Shown piece by piece: positions 32,768-44,160 of a stretch of DNA of 64,000 nt (position 1 is its first letter; each line of letters starts with the position of its first letter). Where the stretch lies: the NCBI GenBank assembly GCA_028456385.1, contig JALNQF010000046.1:210837-274836 (forward strand), written 5' to 3'. The notes under the pieces were generated by a model, which saw only the letters and a program-made list of their open reading frames with translations, was not told the DNA's origin and did no database searches. The stretch is from Ophiosphaerella korrae (lineage: Eukaryota; Ascomycota; Dothideomycetes; Pleosporales; Phaeosphaeriaceae). Position numbers and translations under genes: made by a program.

Positions 32768-34858
32768 ATGAGCGCAAGGACGCTGACGAATGTGGTCAAC
32801 GATCAAACAGTTGCCTTGAATGCCCTCATCTATGGGTACGCTGGACATTCTCTTGTCACCCCCCATGCCGCCCTCCAGCAGATTTGGTGGACTGAAGAGA
32901 GGATCAACGAAAAAGTGACCCAGGACTTCGTCACCTCCCGCTTGCAGCCTCAAGAAAGAGAACAGTTAACCCGCCCTGTGGGATTCGGGGATTTGAGTGA
33001 CGACACCTACATCGAATGGATTCTAGAGAAAGCAAGGCGGTTGTTTTTGGTCCTGGCCGAAATCGGCGAGGCTGATAGGATCTTCGCAGTTGTTGACAGA
33101 TCTTGGGATGACGACGATTTACCGCTGCAACTAGACGACATTGAGCAACTTGGCCTCTCAAATCGTCGCGACAATCACGCCAACACACGCTTCTACCATA
33201 CGCAATTTACATTTCTGCTCCGAGAGTTACAAGATGGCGTGCACATCGACTATGCGCCCAACGAGGAAGTCCCACTTGAGTACGTTCAAAATCTTCCAGC
33301 AGCGGTTAGCCTCCAGAACTGGTCGCGTGTCCACCTACCCAAACGACCCAAGGAGGTCTACGTCCGAAGACGCTTTGCACTAGGAAATGCCGAGTCACCC
33401 GACGCATTCGAGTCGGATTTCATGATGGATGTTGAGAGTGCTCGAATGGTTGAGCATGAACATATCGCCCCAGTGTGGGCCTCATACACTGCGAAAGGTA
33501 CAGGCTATATAGTCACCAACTTCGTCGGGCAACACACCCTCCGGACTTTCATCGATCACCGTAATCCGACCCAGTATCAGAAGCTGGCAAAGCCTGACAG
33601 GAGGTGGCTGATATTGAATTGGCTTCACTGTTTGGCTGACGCCATTGCCACTTTGCATCAAAATGGCTTCTGTCATTCCGCAATACGCCCTTCTAACATA
33701 CTCATCAACGAGCAGAATGCAATCGCTTTTAGTGACATTGGAAGTTTGGAAATGTTTCAAAAGGATAAGAGACCAGATCCCATGGACGTTTACGTCTACA
33801 GCGCACCAGAGGCTCACATAGACACTCATGGATTCGATCCTAACGCAGCTGCCCCTGCGCCCGTTGTTCCTAACACTAGGCATGCCTCTATTATAAGTAA
33901 AAGCTCCACTGGCTCATCAAATAGTGGCGGTTCTCAACGCCAGAAACTTACAAAAGCACCCACAGGCGACTTTTCTGGGTTCAACTTCGGTTTCAAGCGA
34001 ACAAAACCATCACCAAAGCCCCGCTCGTCAATGCACGACACTGAAAAAGCGGACATATTCTCCCTAGGCTGCGTCTTCATTGAGATTATCACGTTTATGT
34101 TGAAGAAGAAACCTCACGACTTTGTGAAGCATCGATCCTCGAAACAAAAGATCAATACTGGTGGCAAAAATTCTCGTACAGATTCGTCATTCCATGCCAA
34201 CCTGGAAAAGGTTGATACATGGATAGATGCGCTAGAGAAGGCTTCATTCGAGCACGATGATGATGTTTTTCGCGCTATTCCCCCCATTCTTGGCCTCGTA
34301 CACAACATGCTCAGCAGAGCTCCGGCCATTCGACCGACAGCGTGCGATGTTCGTGACAAGCTGCTCGACATCATCCTGAGCGAAACAGCAATACCCGATA
34401 TCCACTGTGGTGAACACAAGCATGACATAGGCTTTGCACCACCGTCAGATGGAACGTCGAGCGCCGCCTCACTTCGAACGATGTCGACCATGAGCTCTTC
34501 AACCTCAGATACAGATACTATACGGATGTCTACATCATCGAGTACTACTGGATCTCTTGCGTCATCAGGCTCGTATTGCGAGACGGACCGCTCGACGCTG
34601 TCTGATATTTCAGACGACGACGACGTTGACTCAATACGAACGTTTGAGCGCCCAATACCACCATTCATCAATACGTCGTACGAGTCTCCCAGAAAAGCAC
34701 CGTTTCCACCCAACTCTCCCACTTCTCCAACGTCTCCCAGGACAATGAGGTCCCCTACATTTCATGCAACTTCAGAACCGCCGCCTAGCCCATCAAGACC
34801 AAATGCATCATCGCATAAGATCAAGCCCTGGAGCAAACCGTTCCTTCTGCTACCTTGA
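32768..34858 (+). CDS. Protein kinase-fold protein lacking catalytic Asp (pseudokinase)
   Basis: A 696-residue intronless frame starts at ATG 32768. Residues about 1-180 are helical and unassigned (TYIEWILEKARRLFLVLAEI). Residues about 190-540 have a kinase-like fold: an N lobe with EVYVRRRFAL and HEHIAPVWASYTAKGTGYIV, a helix DRRWLILNWLHCLADAIATL, and HQNGFCHSAIRPSNILI where HRD should be. The Asp is replaced (H-S-A), while the downstream Asn is kept. The metal motif reads FSDIGS instead of DFG. An insert of about 80 residues precedes the ADIFSLGCVFIEII helix. The last about 130 residues are Ser/Thr-rich and disordered with SP motifs. It is probably a scaffold or allosteric regulator; such genes are common in ascomycetes with no known role. 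Confidence 0.82.
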   Translation: MSARTLTNVVNDQTVALNALIYGYAGHSLVTPHAALQQIWWTEERINEKVTQDFVTSRLQPQEREQLTRPVGFGDLSDDTYIEWILEKARRLFLVLAEIGEADRIFAVVDRSWDDDDLPLQLDDIEQLGLSNRRDNHANTRFYHTQFTFLLRELQDGVHIDYAPNEEVPLEYVQNLPAAVSLQNWSRVHLPKRPKEVYVRRRFALGNAESPDAFESDFMMDVESARMVEHEHIAPVWASYTAKGTGYIVTNFVGQHTLRTFIDHRNPTQYQKLAKPDRRWLILNWLHCLADAIATLHQNGFCHSAIRPSNILINEQNAIAFSDIGSLEMFQKDKRPDPMDVYVYSAPEAHIDTHGFDPNAAAPAPVVPNTRHASIISKSSTGSSNSGGSQRQKLTKAPTGDFSGFNFGFKRTKPSPKPRSSMHDTEKADIFSLGCVFIEIITFMLKKKPHDFVKHRSSKQKINTGGKNSRTDSSFHANLEKVDTWIDALEKASFEHDDDVFRAIPPILGLVHNMLSRAPAIRPTACDVRDKLLDIILSETAIPDIHCGEHKHDIGFAPPSDGTSSAASLRTMSTMSSSTSDTDTIRMSTSSSTTGSLASSGSYCETDRSTLSDISDDDDVDSIRTFERPIPPFINTSYESPRKAPFPPNSPTSPTSPRTMRSPTFHATSEPPPSPSRPNASSHKIKPWSKPFLLLP

Positions 34859-36493
34859 GGCGTCATACATCATACATATCTCTCAAAAAAAAAAAAATTT
34901 TTTTTTGACGAAGGAATCGAGATACGTTGCTTCATCTGAAGTGGCGTTTTCGTTGACTATAGAATGCATCGTATAGTTTATATTATAACCTAGAAGCATA
35001 GCGCGGGGTAACATCCCACGTTGAACGAATGACAACTGGGCCTAGGCTAACGGCGTGTATGTCACGTTGATCGAAGGAACAGGAAGGTGGTGCTGAAGCA
35101 CCCGGCACATGTGTCATGCGAACAACATTTGTGACATATGAAGCAGGATAGCGGGAAGTTGCTAGGTTGCTGCACTGCGGCGGGGGGAATGGCTTATTGG
35201 ACGTCTTCCTCAGCAGTACATCGAGCGCGACGTGCACTTCAGTTCGAACATTAACTAGGTTGCGCCTGTTTCGTGCGAGATTAAGCGTTCGGCGAAAAGA
35301 AACAGCGCATGCTGGCGACTATCTAATCTATGTGCTAAAGAAAGCTCGACTGTACAATGCAAGTATATCAATGGTATTTTAACATTTATCAGGCTACACT
35401 TTCTCTTGCTTGCTCTCCCTATGTGTTTACATGATGTAGGTAGGACTAAATGCAGAGTCCAATCATGCATCGGCCATCACCTCATGCGGTTTTCATCGCT
35501 TCAAGAGTTTCTGACACCCTCTGCAAGCCATGTGCCCAACTCTAGCAGCTACATCAATTTACTCATTGTGCTCATGCCACTACATCTACCATGCGTGCCC
35601 CACGAACCAGTTACTAACAACGCCCGACATTACAATACAGCCTGCTAGTCATGCATTCATAATGTAGATATCCGGGCTCACGAGGTTGGTTGGCATACTC
35701 TGCATATTGGCAACCTGGACGAGTTGTCTCAGCTGGTGCGGGGATTCAACAAACTACCGTGGGTGTAACCAAGGCGCTGATCGCTATTGAACAGGGTTAA
35801 GGTACCATGCTCTACTCCACTCCATCTTGAGAACCAGGTTGACATCGTCATCATATATTGTTCACGCCTGTTCACCTTCATGGAACGTTCTGAAAACATT
35901 TAGGTGTGCAAACGCCGTTGAAGTTTTACATACACTTGTATCGCTCAACCCGGCGGACGGGTTGTTTACTTGAAGATCAACCTGGCCAGGGATGGAGGCG
36001 AAAAGCTAGTATACCGGTTCATCTGGATTCCCCTCATCTGCGCCGCACACCCTGGAAGTGATTACATCGTTTTTGTGCAACCTAAATATCCTGCGCAAAA
36101 GGTTCCGCTACTCAAAGGCAGTCCTGTTCAACAAGGCCGACTTCGGTGGAAGCTCACACCCGAATTATCGACTATGATCCCAGTCGGCGAATGCAAAGGT
36201 GATCAGCAGGGCATCGCAGATGACCTCCTGCAAGTCGACCTTTTCGAGGCGATGCTGCTGAACTTCAATCGCGGTGGTACCATGTGGTGATAAACCAAGG
36301 CCCGCAGCCACGCCCGCCGCTAGACCCCAGGCCAAGAGATGCGCATGCAGCCACTACAGGCACCACGGGGGCAAATGCCATCACCGTGCGGGTACCTTAA
36401 ATATCCGGCCCGTAGCCAGCCCTTTCAATCCTCCACCTCTACACAAAACATTGAGTTTTTTTGGTCATTGTTTTGTGAACCGCTAGATTGTCT
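34859..36493. other. Intergenic, 1.6 kb
   Basis: It holds an A13/T10 run at about 34886-34908. A 106-codon plus-strand frame at 35970-36290 has no family resemblance. The stretch before 36494 is the GH2 promoter. Confidence 0.55.
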
Positions 36494-38746
36494 ATGATCA
36501 ACATGCGGTTGTTTTCGGGGATCGCAGTAGCTTGGCTAGCCTCAGCTGCCGTTGCTGGGACAATCGCCCCGCGACAGAATGACGACTACAAGATCGGGGA
36601 GATAACGCTCGACACGCCATGGACCAGCAAAGTCGGCACTAACCCATGGCCTGAGTATCCGCGACCTCGTGTACAGCGTTCGCACTGGAAGAATCTCAAT
36701 GGCGTTTGGCGATACCGAAACGCTGCCAAGGGCGACCTCGAGAAGCCGCCCTTCGGCCAAAGGCTGGAACAGCCAGTCCTGGTCCCCTTCTGTCTTGAGA
36801 GTGCACTTTCAGGTATTACAGGGCCATTTGAAATATACGTATTTTACTGATTGCGACAACAGGAGTTGGTGGCAACCGTGGCAAGATCTGGTCCTGGTAC
36901 CAAACCTCGTTTTCCGTCCCAACCGACTGGCCAAGCGGCGACCGAGTGCTGTTGAACTTTGGAGCTGTGGATTATGAAGCCACCGTTTTTGTTAATGGCA
37001 AAAACGCTGGTTTCCATAGGGGAGGATACTTTGAATTCTCTTTTGATATTACGCCACATCTAAATGCCAATGGAACAAATGAGCTGTTTGTGCCTCCAGA
37101 TCGAAACTTACTTAGAGACTACTGACAATTGCATCCTAGCATCGTCCATGTATACGATCCCACAGATACAGATAGGATACAAATTCCTATCGGAAAACAA
37201 ACTATCGGTCGTGGTGGAATGATCTGGTATACGCCCTGCAGTGGCATATGGCAGACCGTGTGGCTTGAGCCTGCACCGACTGAACATATTGCGAAACTAG
37301 ATCTGACGGCAGATATGGATGGGAAAGGTATGTTAACTGCCAGGTTCATAAGAACGTACTAAACAATATTAGTCAACGTTACTGTACACAGTAGCACGAA
37401 CTCCAGTAGCCCTGTCGAGATCACAGTCCATGAGCAACATTCTCAGGATGTCAAAGCCACAGGAACAGGAACTAGTGGGGCGCCTTTTGTCTTCACTGTG
37501 AATAGTCCAGGCCTATGGCACCCAGATACTCCGACCCTGTACAACTTGACTATCAAGTTTGGAAGCGACACCGTTCAAAGTTATACCGGTTTCCGAACTG
37601 TGTCTCGAGGCGTTATCGGAGGCGTGCAACGCCCGTTGTTGAATGGGGAATTTATCTTCCCATTTGGCCCTCTTGATCAAGGGTAAGCCCATAATCGTAA
37701 CCAAACGATTGAAAGCATATTGATTCAATTTAGGTTCTTCCCAGATGGTATTTACACAGCCCCCAGCGTGGAGGCCATGAGATCCGACTTAGAAGTCTTG
37801 AAGCGCGTCAACATCAACACGTTACGAAAACATATCAAAGTGGAGCCCGCATTATTCTACAGAGCCGCCGATGAGATGGGACTTCTCATCATCCAAGACA
37901 TGCCATCTATGCGACCTGATCTCCCTGAACCAAATGGAGGATGCGGTATCATACGATTGGAAGGCGCTAATGAGCAAGCCGAGTTCAACCGGCAACTTGC
38001 CCTGATGATAGAGCAGCTTAAGAACTACCCTAGCATCTTTGCATGGACCATTTACAACGAAGAATGGGGTCAGGCTACCAGCCCACCTTGGCCCGAGTTT
38101 CCTCTCACAGACCTTGTCCGAAGCTTGGATCCTACACGCCTCGTCAATGCTATCAGTGGCTGGACTGATCATCGAGCGGGTGATTTCGACGATAATCATC
38201 ACTACTCTACGCCACAATGCGGTACGCCGTTCTGGTCAAGGTCGGGGTCCGGCCCTGAGGGTAGTGATGCAGCGTATGATCCGAATCGAATTGCGCTCCA
38301 AGGCGAATTTGGTGGCATCGGACAATACATTGATACTAGCCAGTAAGCCGCTCACCTACTTCTCTCCTGTCCGTTAGGTTCGCCTTCCTTTGCTAACACC
38401 ACATAGCTCATGGTACAAAGATTTCGATCGCCAAACTTCCTATGAACTGACCAACAGCACCAAATGGTGGAACTACCGCACCCATGACCTTATCGGCCAA
38501 CTGCGTGAGCAGGTTGAGCTTTTTGATTGCTCTGGAGGTATTTGGACGCAAATGACTGATGTAGAGGGTGAAGTGAATGGCTTGCTGTCGTATGATCGTC
38601 GTGTCAACCGTCTGGATGAGGAGCAGTGGAGGAAAGACGTTACGGCTTTGTACGAGACAGCGGCGCGACGAGCGAAAGGAGACGGAACTGAACGTGCGGC
38701 CATGAACAATAGAGATATGGAAGGTATGCAAGTGAGCATACCTTGA
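36494..38746 (+). CDS. GH2 glycoside hydrolase (beta-galactosidase/glucuronidase type), secreted
   Basis: Six exons, 36494-36812, 36863-37085, 37140-37327, 37373-37682, 37734-38342 and 38407-38746, join without a break to 662 residues. Intron 2 uses a GTTTGT donor that gives NGTNEL-IVHVYDPTD. The signal peptide is MRLFSGIAVAWLASAAVA (a second ATG at 36503 would begin there). The sugar-binding jelly roll has KIWSWYQTSFSVPTDWP and ATVFVNGKNAGFHRGGY. Then come the immunoglobulin-like part (NSPGLWHPDTPTLYNLTI) and the TIM barrel with acid/base Glu in WTIYNEEWGQ (about E456) and nucleophile Glu in ALQGEFGGIGQ (about E538). It hydrolyses beta-linked sugars from plant polymers; the exact sugar is not readable. 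Length is on the short side for GH2. Confidence 0.87.
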
Positions 38747-38943
38747 GAGAGCCTTTGGGCCGTCAATTCACCACACTGTCTCGTTACAGATAGTGGTAGA
38801 ACCCCTGTTGCGCCTGGGAGACTGCAATACCTAATGCTTTGATCAATGAAAGCATTGTGTTTTGTCAGGATTCACAGCGTTACTAAATAGATTTCATCAA
38901 GCCGCGAAAGTCACGTTCAACGAAATATATCCCAAAAACCAGC

Positions 38944-39594
38944 CTACACGGCTTCCTTCTGATAAAGTTTCCTCCACTCACTCTCCAACAAACCTAGCGT
39001 CACACCATCCCACCACCTCCCCTCATGCCAAAACGTCTCCCTCTCCCTCCCCTCATGCTTAAACCCCAACCTCTCATACAACCTAATCGCCCCCACATTC
39101 CACTCAAACGCCCGAATCCGCACACGATGCAACCCCGCCAACCGAAACGCATAATCCATGCCCCAGCGAATCGCCTCGGAACCATACCCACAGCCCTGAT
39201 ACTCGGGCAAAATATCGATCCCAATCTCCGTCCAGCGATGATGCACCAGGTCCGGCTCCAATCGGTGGAGATGGATTTCGCCAATCGCCGTGCCCCATTC
39301 TTCGACGAGGTGCTCTTTGCCGTCGTCCTTGGCTTTGGCAATCAGCGCGGTTTTGTCCGCCTTGGTTAGGTCCGCCGGGTGGTTGAGCCAGATGACGGCG
39401 CCGACGAGCGAGCTTTCCATGCCTTTCAGGAACGAGGCGGTATCGCGGCTATTTGCGAGGCGGATGTTTGCTCTGGTGCTGTTGATGCGGCCGATGGGAT
39501 CTGCGGCCATGGCGTTGAAAATGGCGATGTCTTCTGGGCGGACTGCGTGGTAGGATAGGCGGGAGGATTGGAATGGGTTAGTTTGGGAAGCCAT
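38944..39594 (-). CDS. GNAT family N-acetyltransferase (RimJ/RimL-like)
   Basis: A 216-residue intronless frame starts at ATG 39594. It has the GNAT order: RLSYHAVRPEDIAIFNAMA at the start, GTAIGEIHLHRLEPDLVHHR (beta 4), TEIGIDILPEYQGCGYGSEA with the acetyl-CoA loop QGCGYG, GLHRVRIRAFEWNVGAIRLY with the Asn-x-x-x-x-x-Tyr end, and LGFKHEGRERETFWHEGRW. It transfers acetyl from acetyl-CoA to an amino group; the substrate may be a protein N terminus or a small amine. No targeting signal is seen. It is the last clearly intact ordinary gene before the decayed region. Confidence 0.88.
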   Translation of the reverse strand: MASQTNPFQSSRLSYHAVRPEDIAIFNAMAADPIGRINSTRANIRLANSRDTASFLKGMESSLVGAVIWLNHPADLTKADKTALIAKAKDDGKEHLVEEWGTAIGEIHLHRLEPDLVHHRWTEIGIDILPEYQGCGYGSEAIRWGMDYAFRLAGLHRVRIRAFEWNVGAIRLYERLGFKHEGRERETFWHEGRWWDGVTLGLLESEWRKLYQKEAV

Positions 39595-40213
39595 TTTGAT
39601 TAGTTATGGCTTTTTTCTTTTTTTTTTCCAGAGGGGTAGTGTTGATTGCTTAGGTTTTATAGGTTGTGGGTGTGGATGGACTATGCGCCCTTCCGCCCTC
39701 TTGTTTTGTCAGATCTGCTAGGCCACTAGCTATTCTAGACTAGAAGTAGAAGGTGCATATATTCCTTCGCAGTTACAAACTGCTGCCTACATGTAATTGG
39801 TTTAGTGTCAAATTATTCAAACATTTACTTAGGGTAATTTCTGATTCCTATCGTTTATAGGGCCAAGTTTACTTCAAAATGGAAGTGCGGTATAGATAGT
39901 CTAACTCGATTCTGTTTCTCAGGCACGAGAAGTCAGTCCTCGTCTTTAGTGAATCTTGAAATAGAATACCATTTGACTGTGTATGCATTATCAATTATAA
40001 TATCAGATGCTTCTAGAGGTCAGAATGTCAGAATTCAACTACTTCAAACGATTAGGCCCCCACTTGAAAAATTAGGGCAATATGTCATCCGGTGACAAGG
40101 TTATGAAGACTTTGGATAAGCTGTTGGAATACCCGTTCTCCTAACCGAATTTCAAAAGTAAAAATTAAAGTCTTGTTTCAAAACAAATAAATGCACAAGA
40201 ATCACACTGCACG
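39595..40213. other. Intergenic, start of the decayed region
   Basis: About 620 bp, AT-leaning, with no gene. From here rightwards most coding sequences are broken. Confidence 0.55.
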
Positions 40214-41045
40214 CTAAACTACAATCCGCTCTTCCACTCCCGTCCCAATCTCTCGTTCGTCTGATGCCGTATCCTCGACCCTACCACTTTCAGAGAACCA
40301 TTCATGTTCCAAGATTTGACTAGTCGTGATTCTCCTCCTCACATCGCGATTCAGCATTAAACGAATCAAATCAATGCTTTCTTCTGGAGTTATCCATGGC
40401 ATCCTTAACCCGTGATCCATGATCTCGTTAATAGAATAAAACGGGCTTTCCTTGTAAATGCTCGAGTAAAGGAGGATTCCAATAACCCAAAGGCCTACTC
40501 TTTACCTCCATAAGAGTGCCCAGCAAGGACTTCAGGGGAGGCGTAATCTTGAGTTTAGATATTGGTGAATTTGTAGAGAGATCCCGTCTAAGAGAAGCCC
40601 AAGAGCGATTCTTGAAAAGGAAAAGACGGGTAACATATACCGATAGTGGCAACGGAGGCATTGAAAGGCCTACTCTTGAGATATGTCGCATAAGCTGGAT
40701 ATTTCCATCCCCGCCGAGAATGATATTTTCGTTTTTGATATCTCGATGCACCATTTTCACCAATACGTGCAGAAAATGGACAGCCTTGACTACTTGTAGA
40801 AAAATACGGCGACATTCTTCCTCTTCCATTTCGGTCCTCAACTCAATATAGTCAAATAGGTCCATAACTAGTAGAGCATGCGGTACCATTTCGATGTAGT
40901 AGTAGGTTTCATCCTCGAAATAATCAGACACTTCGACTATATTCGGTTGTTTGCCATGCACGCGTTTAACGTAGTCGAGGGGGTGGATTTCTAGTAGCAA
41001 GGTGCCAAGTTTTCGATCTCATGTTCATTTGCCCTGGAGAATACG
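40214..41045 (-). pseudogene. Broken Ser/Thr kinase (PAS-kinase/PSK-like catalytic domain)
   Basis: The minus strand holds a kinase domain from the C helix onward: LEIHPLDYVKRVHG, PNIVEVSDYFEDETYYYIEM, DLFDYIELRTEMEEEECRRI, then the catalytic loop VHRDIKNENIIL. After GNIQL the magnesium-binding DFG segment cannot be read. Scrambled sequence leads to DYASPEVLAGHSYGGKE, TAG at about 40497, and then in another frame GLWVIGILLYSSIYKESPFY, PWITPEESIDLIRLML and ITTSQILEHEWFSES up to the stop at 40214. These phrases resemble fungal PAS kinases (Psk1/Psk2), which coordinate sugar storage. The N lobe and any PAS domain are absent. Frame breaks plus the lost DFG mean no kinase activity. Confidence 0.72.
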
Positions 41046-41652
41046 TCACTTCGTGATATGTTTTAGGACGGATTTTGTACCACTATCTTTGTGCTCGCAG
41101 AGCTTGCAGAGCTTGGCCTGTGCATACGCGCCTTGACGCATATCTTCCAGAACTATGAAACCATTGGCAGACCTAATGTGTGACTTTTTTTTTTTTTTGA
41201 AGACTTTCAAGACTGAATTGGTGTAGGTGCTGTAATATATGGCTGGAGATTGTGGCGACCATAGAATCAGTATTTCTTGGTTTTAGCAAAGTGGGCATGA
41301 TGGAAGTGGAGATATCGAATGTTGGCTTTTAGATACCTCAGCATCCACATCACTAGATGAGATCGTATTATGATGTTGAGTTTACATGTGCACCTTCTAC
41401 TCCTCAGCTGTATTGAATTGTGTAGAAGGTATGAGTAGAGTGTTCTATAAAGGACGCTAAGGTAGCTGAAAAAATTGTTAGAGCTACCGCTGTCCGTAGT
41501 GGCACATGCAAAGGATGAGACTGTACCAGAATCTTGGAGAGCCCTAGTGGCGCAAATGCGGTAGTGGAAAGTAAGAACTGTATTGGAGTGCTAATTAATT
41601 CGATGCATAATTACTATCTTTAAGGCGTTCTTAATCTCAAATGATTGACTAA
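41046..41652. other. Intergenic
   Basis: About 600 bp with a T-run at about 41186-41198. No gene is recognised. Confidence 0.55.
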
Positions 41653-42153
41653 TTACAATCGTGGCCGGTGGTATTGATTGTGGTGTGCTGTATCGTTCAT
41701 ACGTTGAATGGCGGATAGCTGGGCATGGAATTTCTTATTGCAGGTCTCACCTTCGAACCGAGGCTTGTTAACGACATTCGAAATTGTAGAGGCGACTAAA
41801 GTCTTATCGCTCCTAAGCTGTGGAATGCTGGAAACGATATCTTTGGGGCGGTGACGTAAATTTGCTATCGCATCAAAATGTTTCCTTAAGATGTTTAGCC
41901 GCTCTTGGATTGAAGTTAGCCGCACATGATTTGAACATTATAGTGTCTTGTCAGGCCCCTCGTTACTAAGAACCTCAAATTCTCCCGATGCAACTTCGTT
42001 GGATGCTTCTCGAACTCCATCAGAATAATTATGTGCGCAACCCTTCAAATTTGCTTTCATTGCCTGTATCATCAGCTTCCCTGGTATATTTTCGACTTGA
42101 CTCGAAGTCTGGGCAGTAGTCAAAGAATGAAGTAGGTTAAAGAGATACTTCAA
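41653..42153 (-). pseudogene. Hypothetical ORF interrupted by one stop
   Basis: Two open stretches, 42153-41938 and 41925-41653, lie in the same minus-strand frame with a single TAA (41938-41940) between them. Together they would encode about 170 residues with an amphipathic helix (SIQERLNILRKHFDAIANL) and no domain I recognise. This could be a small gene broken by one nonsense change, or chance. Confidence is low. Confidence 0.3.
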
Positions 42154-42480
42154 GATACTCCAAGTTCCAGTACTAGTCTATTTCTGGGTTCGATTGTTCG
42201 ATTCTGCCCCAAGGGTCGTCTTTGTACACTCTTTGGTGCACTTCTTTCTAGAGAGCATGATAATCCTTCCCATTGCGCCAGCACGTTCATACTTCGCAAG
42301 CGCCAGAGCGAGATAAAACTATAAACACGAGGTCTCGACTTATTAGTGGCGTTGTGGCCCGGCTATCTTACCACACGATTTAAATCTACACAATATGTCA
42401 TGAAGATCAAGTGTGAGATTCAAGGGTGTCGGCGTAGCGCTGCTGTGCCAAAACTTGGCCACCCCTATCCACGAATGTGA
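42154..42480. other. Intergenic
   Basis: About 330 bp. Possibly the lost 5' part of the next pseudogene; nothing readable. Confidence 0.5.
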
Positions 42481-43473
42481 GTGATCGCATTCGCGCAGCT
42501 ATTTGCCGCTGATAGTTTTGGAAGTCTTCGCACAGGGACCACGCCAACCGCAAGCCTAAAGAGTGTTATAACTCCTCCCCCAGCCTTTCATGCTGAGATT
42601 TTCAAAAGAGCTCTCGCGACATGCGGGTATGTTCGCGGAAATATAGGTACGAACATCTTCGACGTCAAACATTGACGAATGTATACAATGATTGACAATA
42701 TGAATAGCATCACTGTTGACATATGCAGACGGCTATAACTGCGTCACAAGTGCCCACGCTCTCCCTGTGTTTGTATGCTGCAACAACATCAAATGCGTTC
42801 GAGACTGGGGTATGTGCCAGGAATATGACACCTAGGGTGGCCTCGCACCAAATGACTGTTCTAGAATCTTCGGCCCATTGCTCAAATGGTACGCCCCAAC
42901 CGTGGCGCAACTACTCTTTCTTATGCAATGTTGACTGGAGCTATAGCTCCTCAGAAGCCCCCTATTGCTACCGCTATGCGCGCAGCTCTACGCGAGGAGG
43001 TTATTTAAAGTATTACCAAGATCCTGCTTCAGAGCCTACGGGCGCAGCCAGTAATTCCTATGCCTCAATCCCAGGCTACGCCTATGCACCTTACGCGAGT
43101 GCGCCCCCCCAGAGCTAGTAGCAGCGCTACCGAAAGCAAACTGAGCACTAGATCGATCGTTCTGATTATCATATTTGGTGGTGGGACACTATTCGTTGCT
43201 CTGGCCCTCGGATACTTCTTTATCCATCGACGGCGAAAGCAGAATAGGAACAAAAAGAATGGCGCTTACACTCCCCAGCCACTTCCAGCATATCCGCTCG
43301 CAGTCACAAAAGGTTTAGGGCAAGGTCCTATCTATCAGCGGAATGACGGTGCACGTGTTGGACCGCCGCCAAATGGCGCACTCTTCAAGCCGCCGGTACG
43401 AACGTTGCATGAAATCCCCGGAGGATATGATACGCATGCCAGCGAGGTTGGGCAGAGGTCCGCTAAACCGTAG
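42481..43473 (+). pseudogene. Broken Cys-rich single-pass surface protein (sensor-like)
   Basis: Exon 42481-42646 reads LATCGYVRGNI and splices in phase (intron 42647-42728) to DGYNCVTSAHALPVFVCCNN and KCVRDWGMCQEYDT, a Cys-rich ectodomain. A TAG at about 42832 then interrupts the frame. A second frame carries SSAHCSNGTPQPWRNYSFLC and EAPYCYRYARSS. At a C7 run (43104-43110) the frame shifts again into SATESKLSTRSIVLIIIFGG, a membrane segment with a basic stop (FFIHRRRKQNRNKK) and a Pro-rich tail of about 70 residues. The layout of Cys-rich outside, one membrane pass and disordered inside is that of ascomycete wall-sensor-like proteins. No ATG opens exon 1; the frame has TGA directly upstream. 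One stop, two shifts and a missing start argue for a pseudogene. Confidence 0.66.
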
Positions 43474-43911
43474 AACATCCTATTTGTTGGTCTCGTGCTG
43501 TTCTCCGATAACAATGGTAGCTCCCAGAACTTTATCGTAGCCCCAGCTTCCTCCTTTCATCGCCATTAAACACGATTATCCCATTGTTACACTCTAACAA
43601 CCAGAGTCGATCGGAAGCAATGCAGCTGTCGCTACCCTGCGCAAGTCTAACAATTGAACACGAAGTTCTAAACGCGGTCACAATCTCCGCCGTGGTAACA
43701 TGATAACTGTTTTGTGAAGCGCTTGGATGTTTCCCGCCAGTCTAGGCTTATGCCTTCCATCTTAGTATATCAACTCATAACCCCTCGTACTGTAGGTATA
43801 GTACACGACTTGCGGTAGACCGAGATACAGACGTTGTATTCGCCACGAAGGTGTGTCCCGGCTTCAACAACGGGGGATGTAAATGAAGAACCAAGTAATA
43901 GGAACAATTTA
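43474..43911. other. Intergenic
   Basis: About 440 bp with no supported feature. Confidence 0.55.
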
Positions 43912-44160
43912 TTAGAGGACACCCTGTAAAGTAGATAATCTAAGGGTGATTTTCCTAAATCCTAGAATCTTATACTGCCATAGATACAACGCAGTCTCTA
44001 TCTTCCAGTCCGCACACTGTTTGCCCTCCAAGACCCAGAGGCTTGTGTCAACTTGCTGTTGTTTGAGCACTCTCTGATGGCTCATTGGCAAGTCTGGTAT
44101 GGGTAGCCACTCGTGTATCTTGCTAAGTCGTACATCGAGTCTAGCTGTGATGGTTATCAC
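43912..44160 (-). pseudogene. Fragment of a NACHT/NLR-type gene
   Basis: Minus-strand residues KIHEWLPIPDL, LKQQQVDTSLWVLEGKQCAD and YLWQYKILGFRKITL line up with the stretch that precedes and enters the P-loop of fungal NACHT NTPases (usual form WLxGIPGCGKT). The Walker A glycines and Lys-Thr context are ruined (KILGFRKIT), and the frame ends at 43912. It is an 82-codon relic of an NLR-like, possibly heterokaryon-incompatibility, receptor. The upstream effector domain and downstream repeats are gone. Confidence 0.55.

Noticed and set aside
34114..34722. 202-codon minus-strand frame
   Set aside because: Antisense shadow of the Ser/Thr-rich tail of the pseudokinase gene.
37080..37145. Apparent frameshift in the GH2 gene at exon 2/3
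   Set aside because: A GTTTGT donor at 37086 instead of the GTGCCT one restores phase and the conserved NEL-IVHVYDPTD junction, so the gene is intact.
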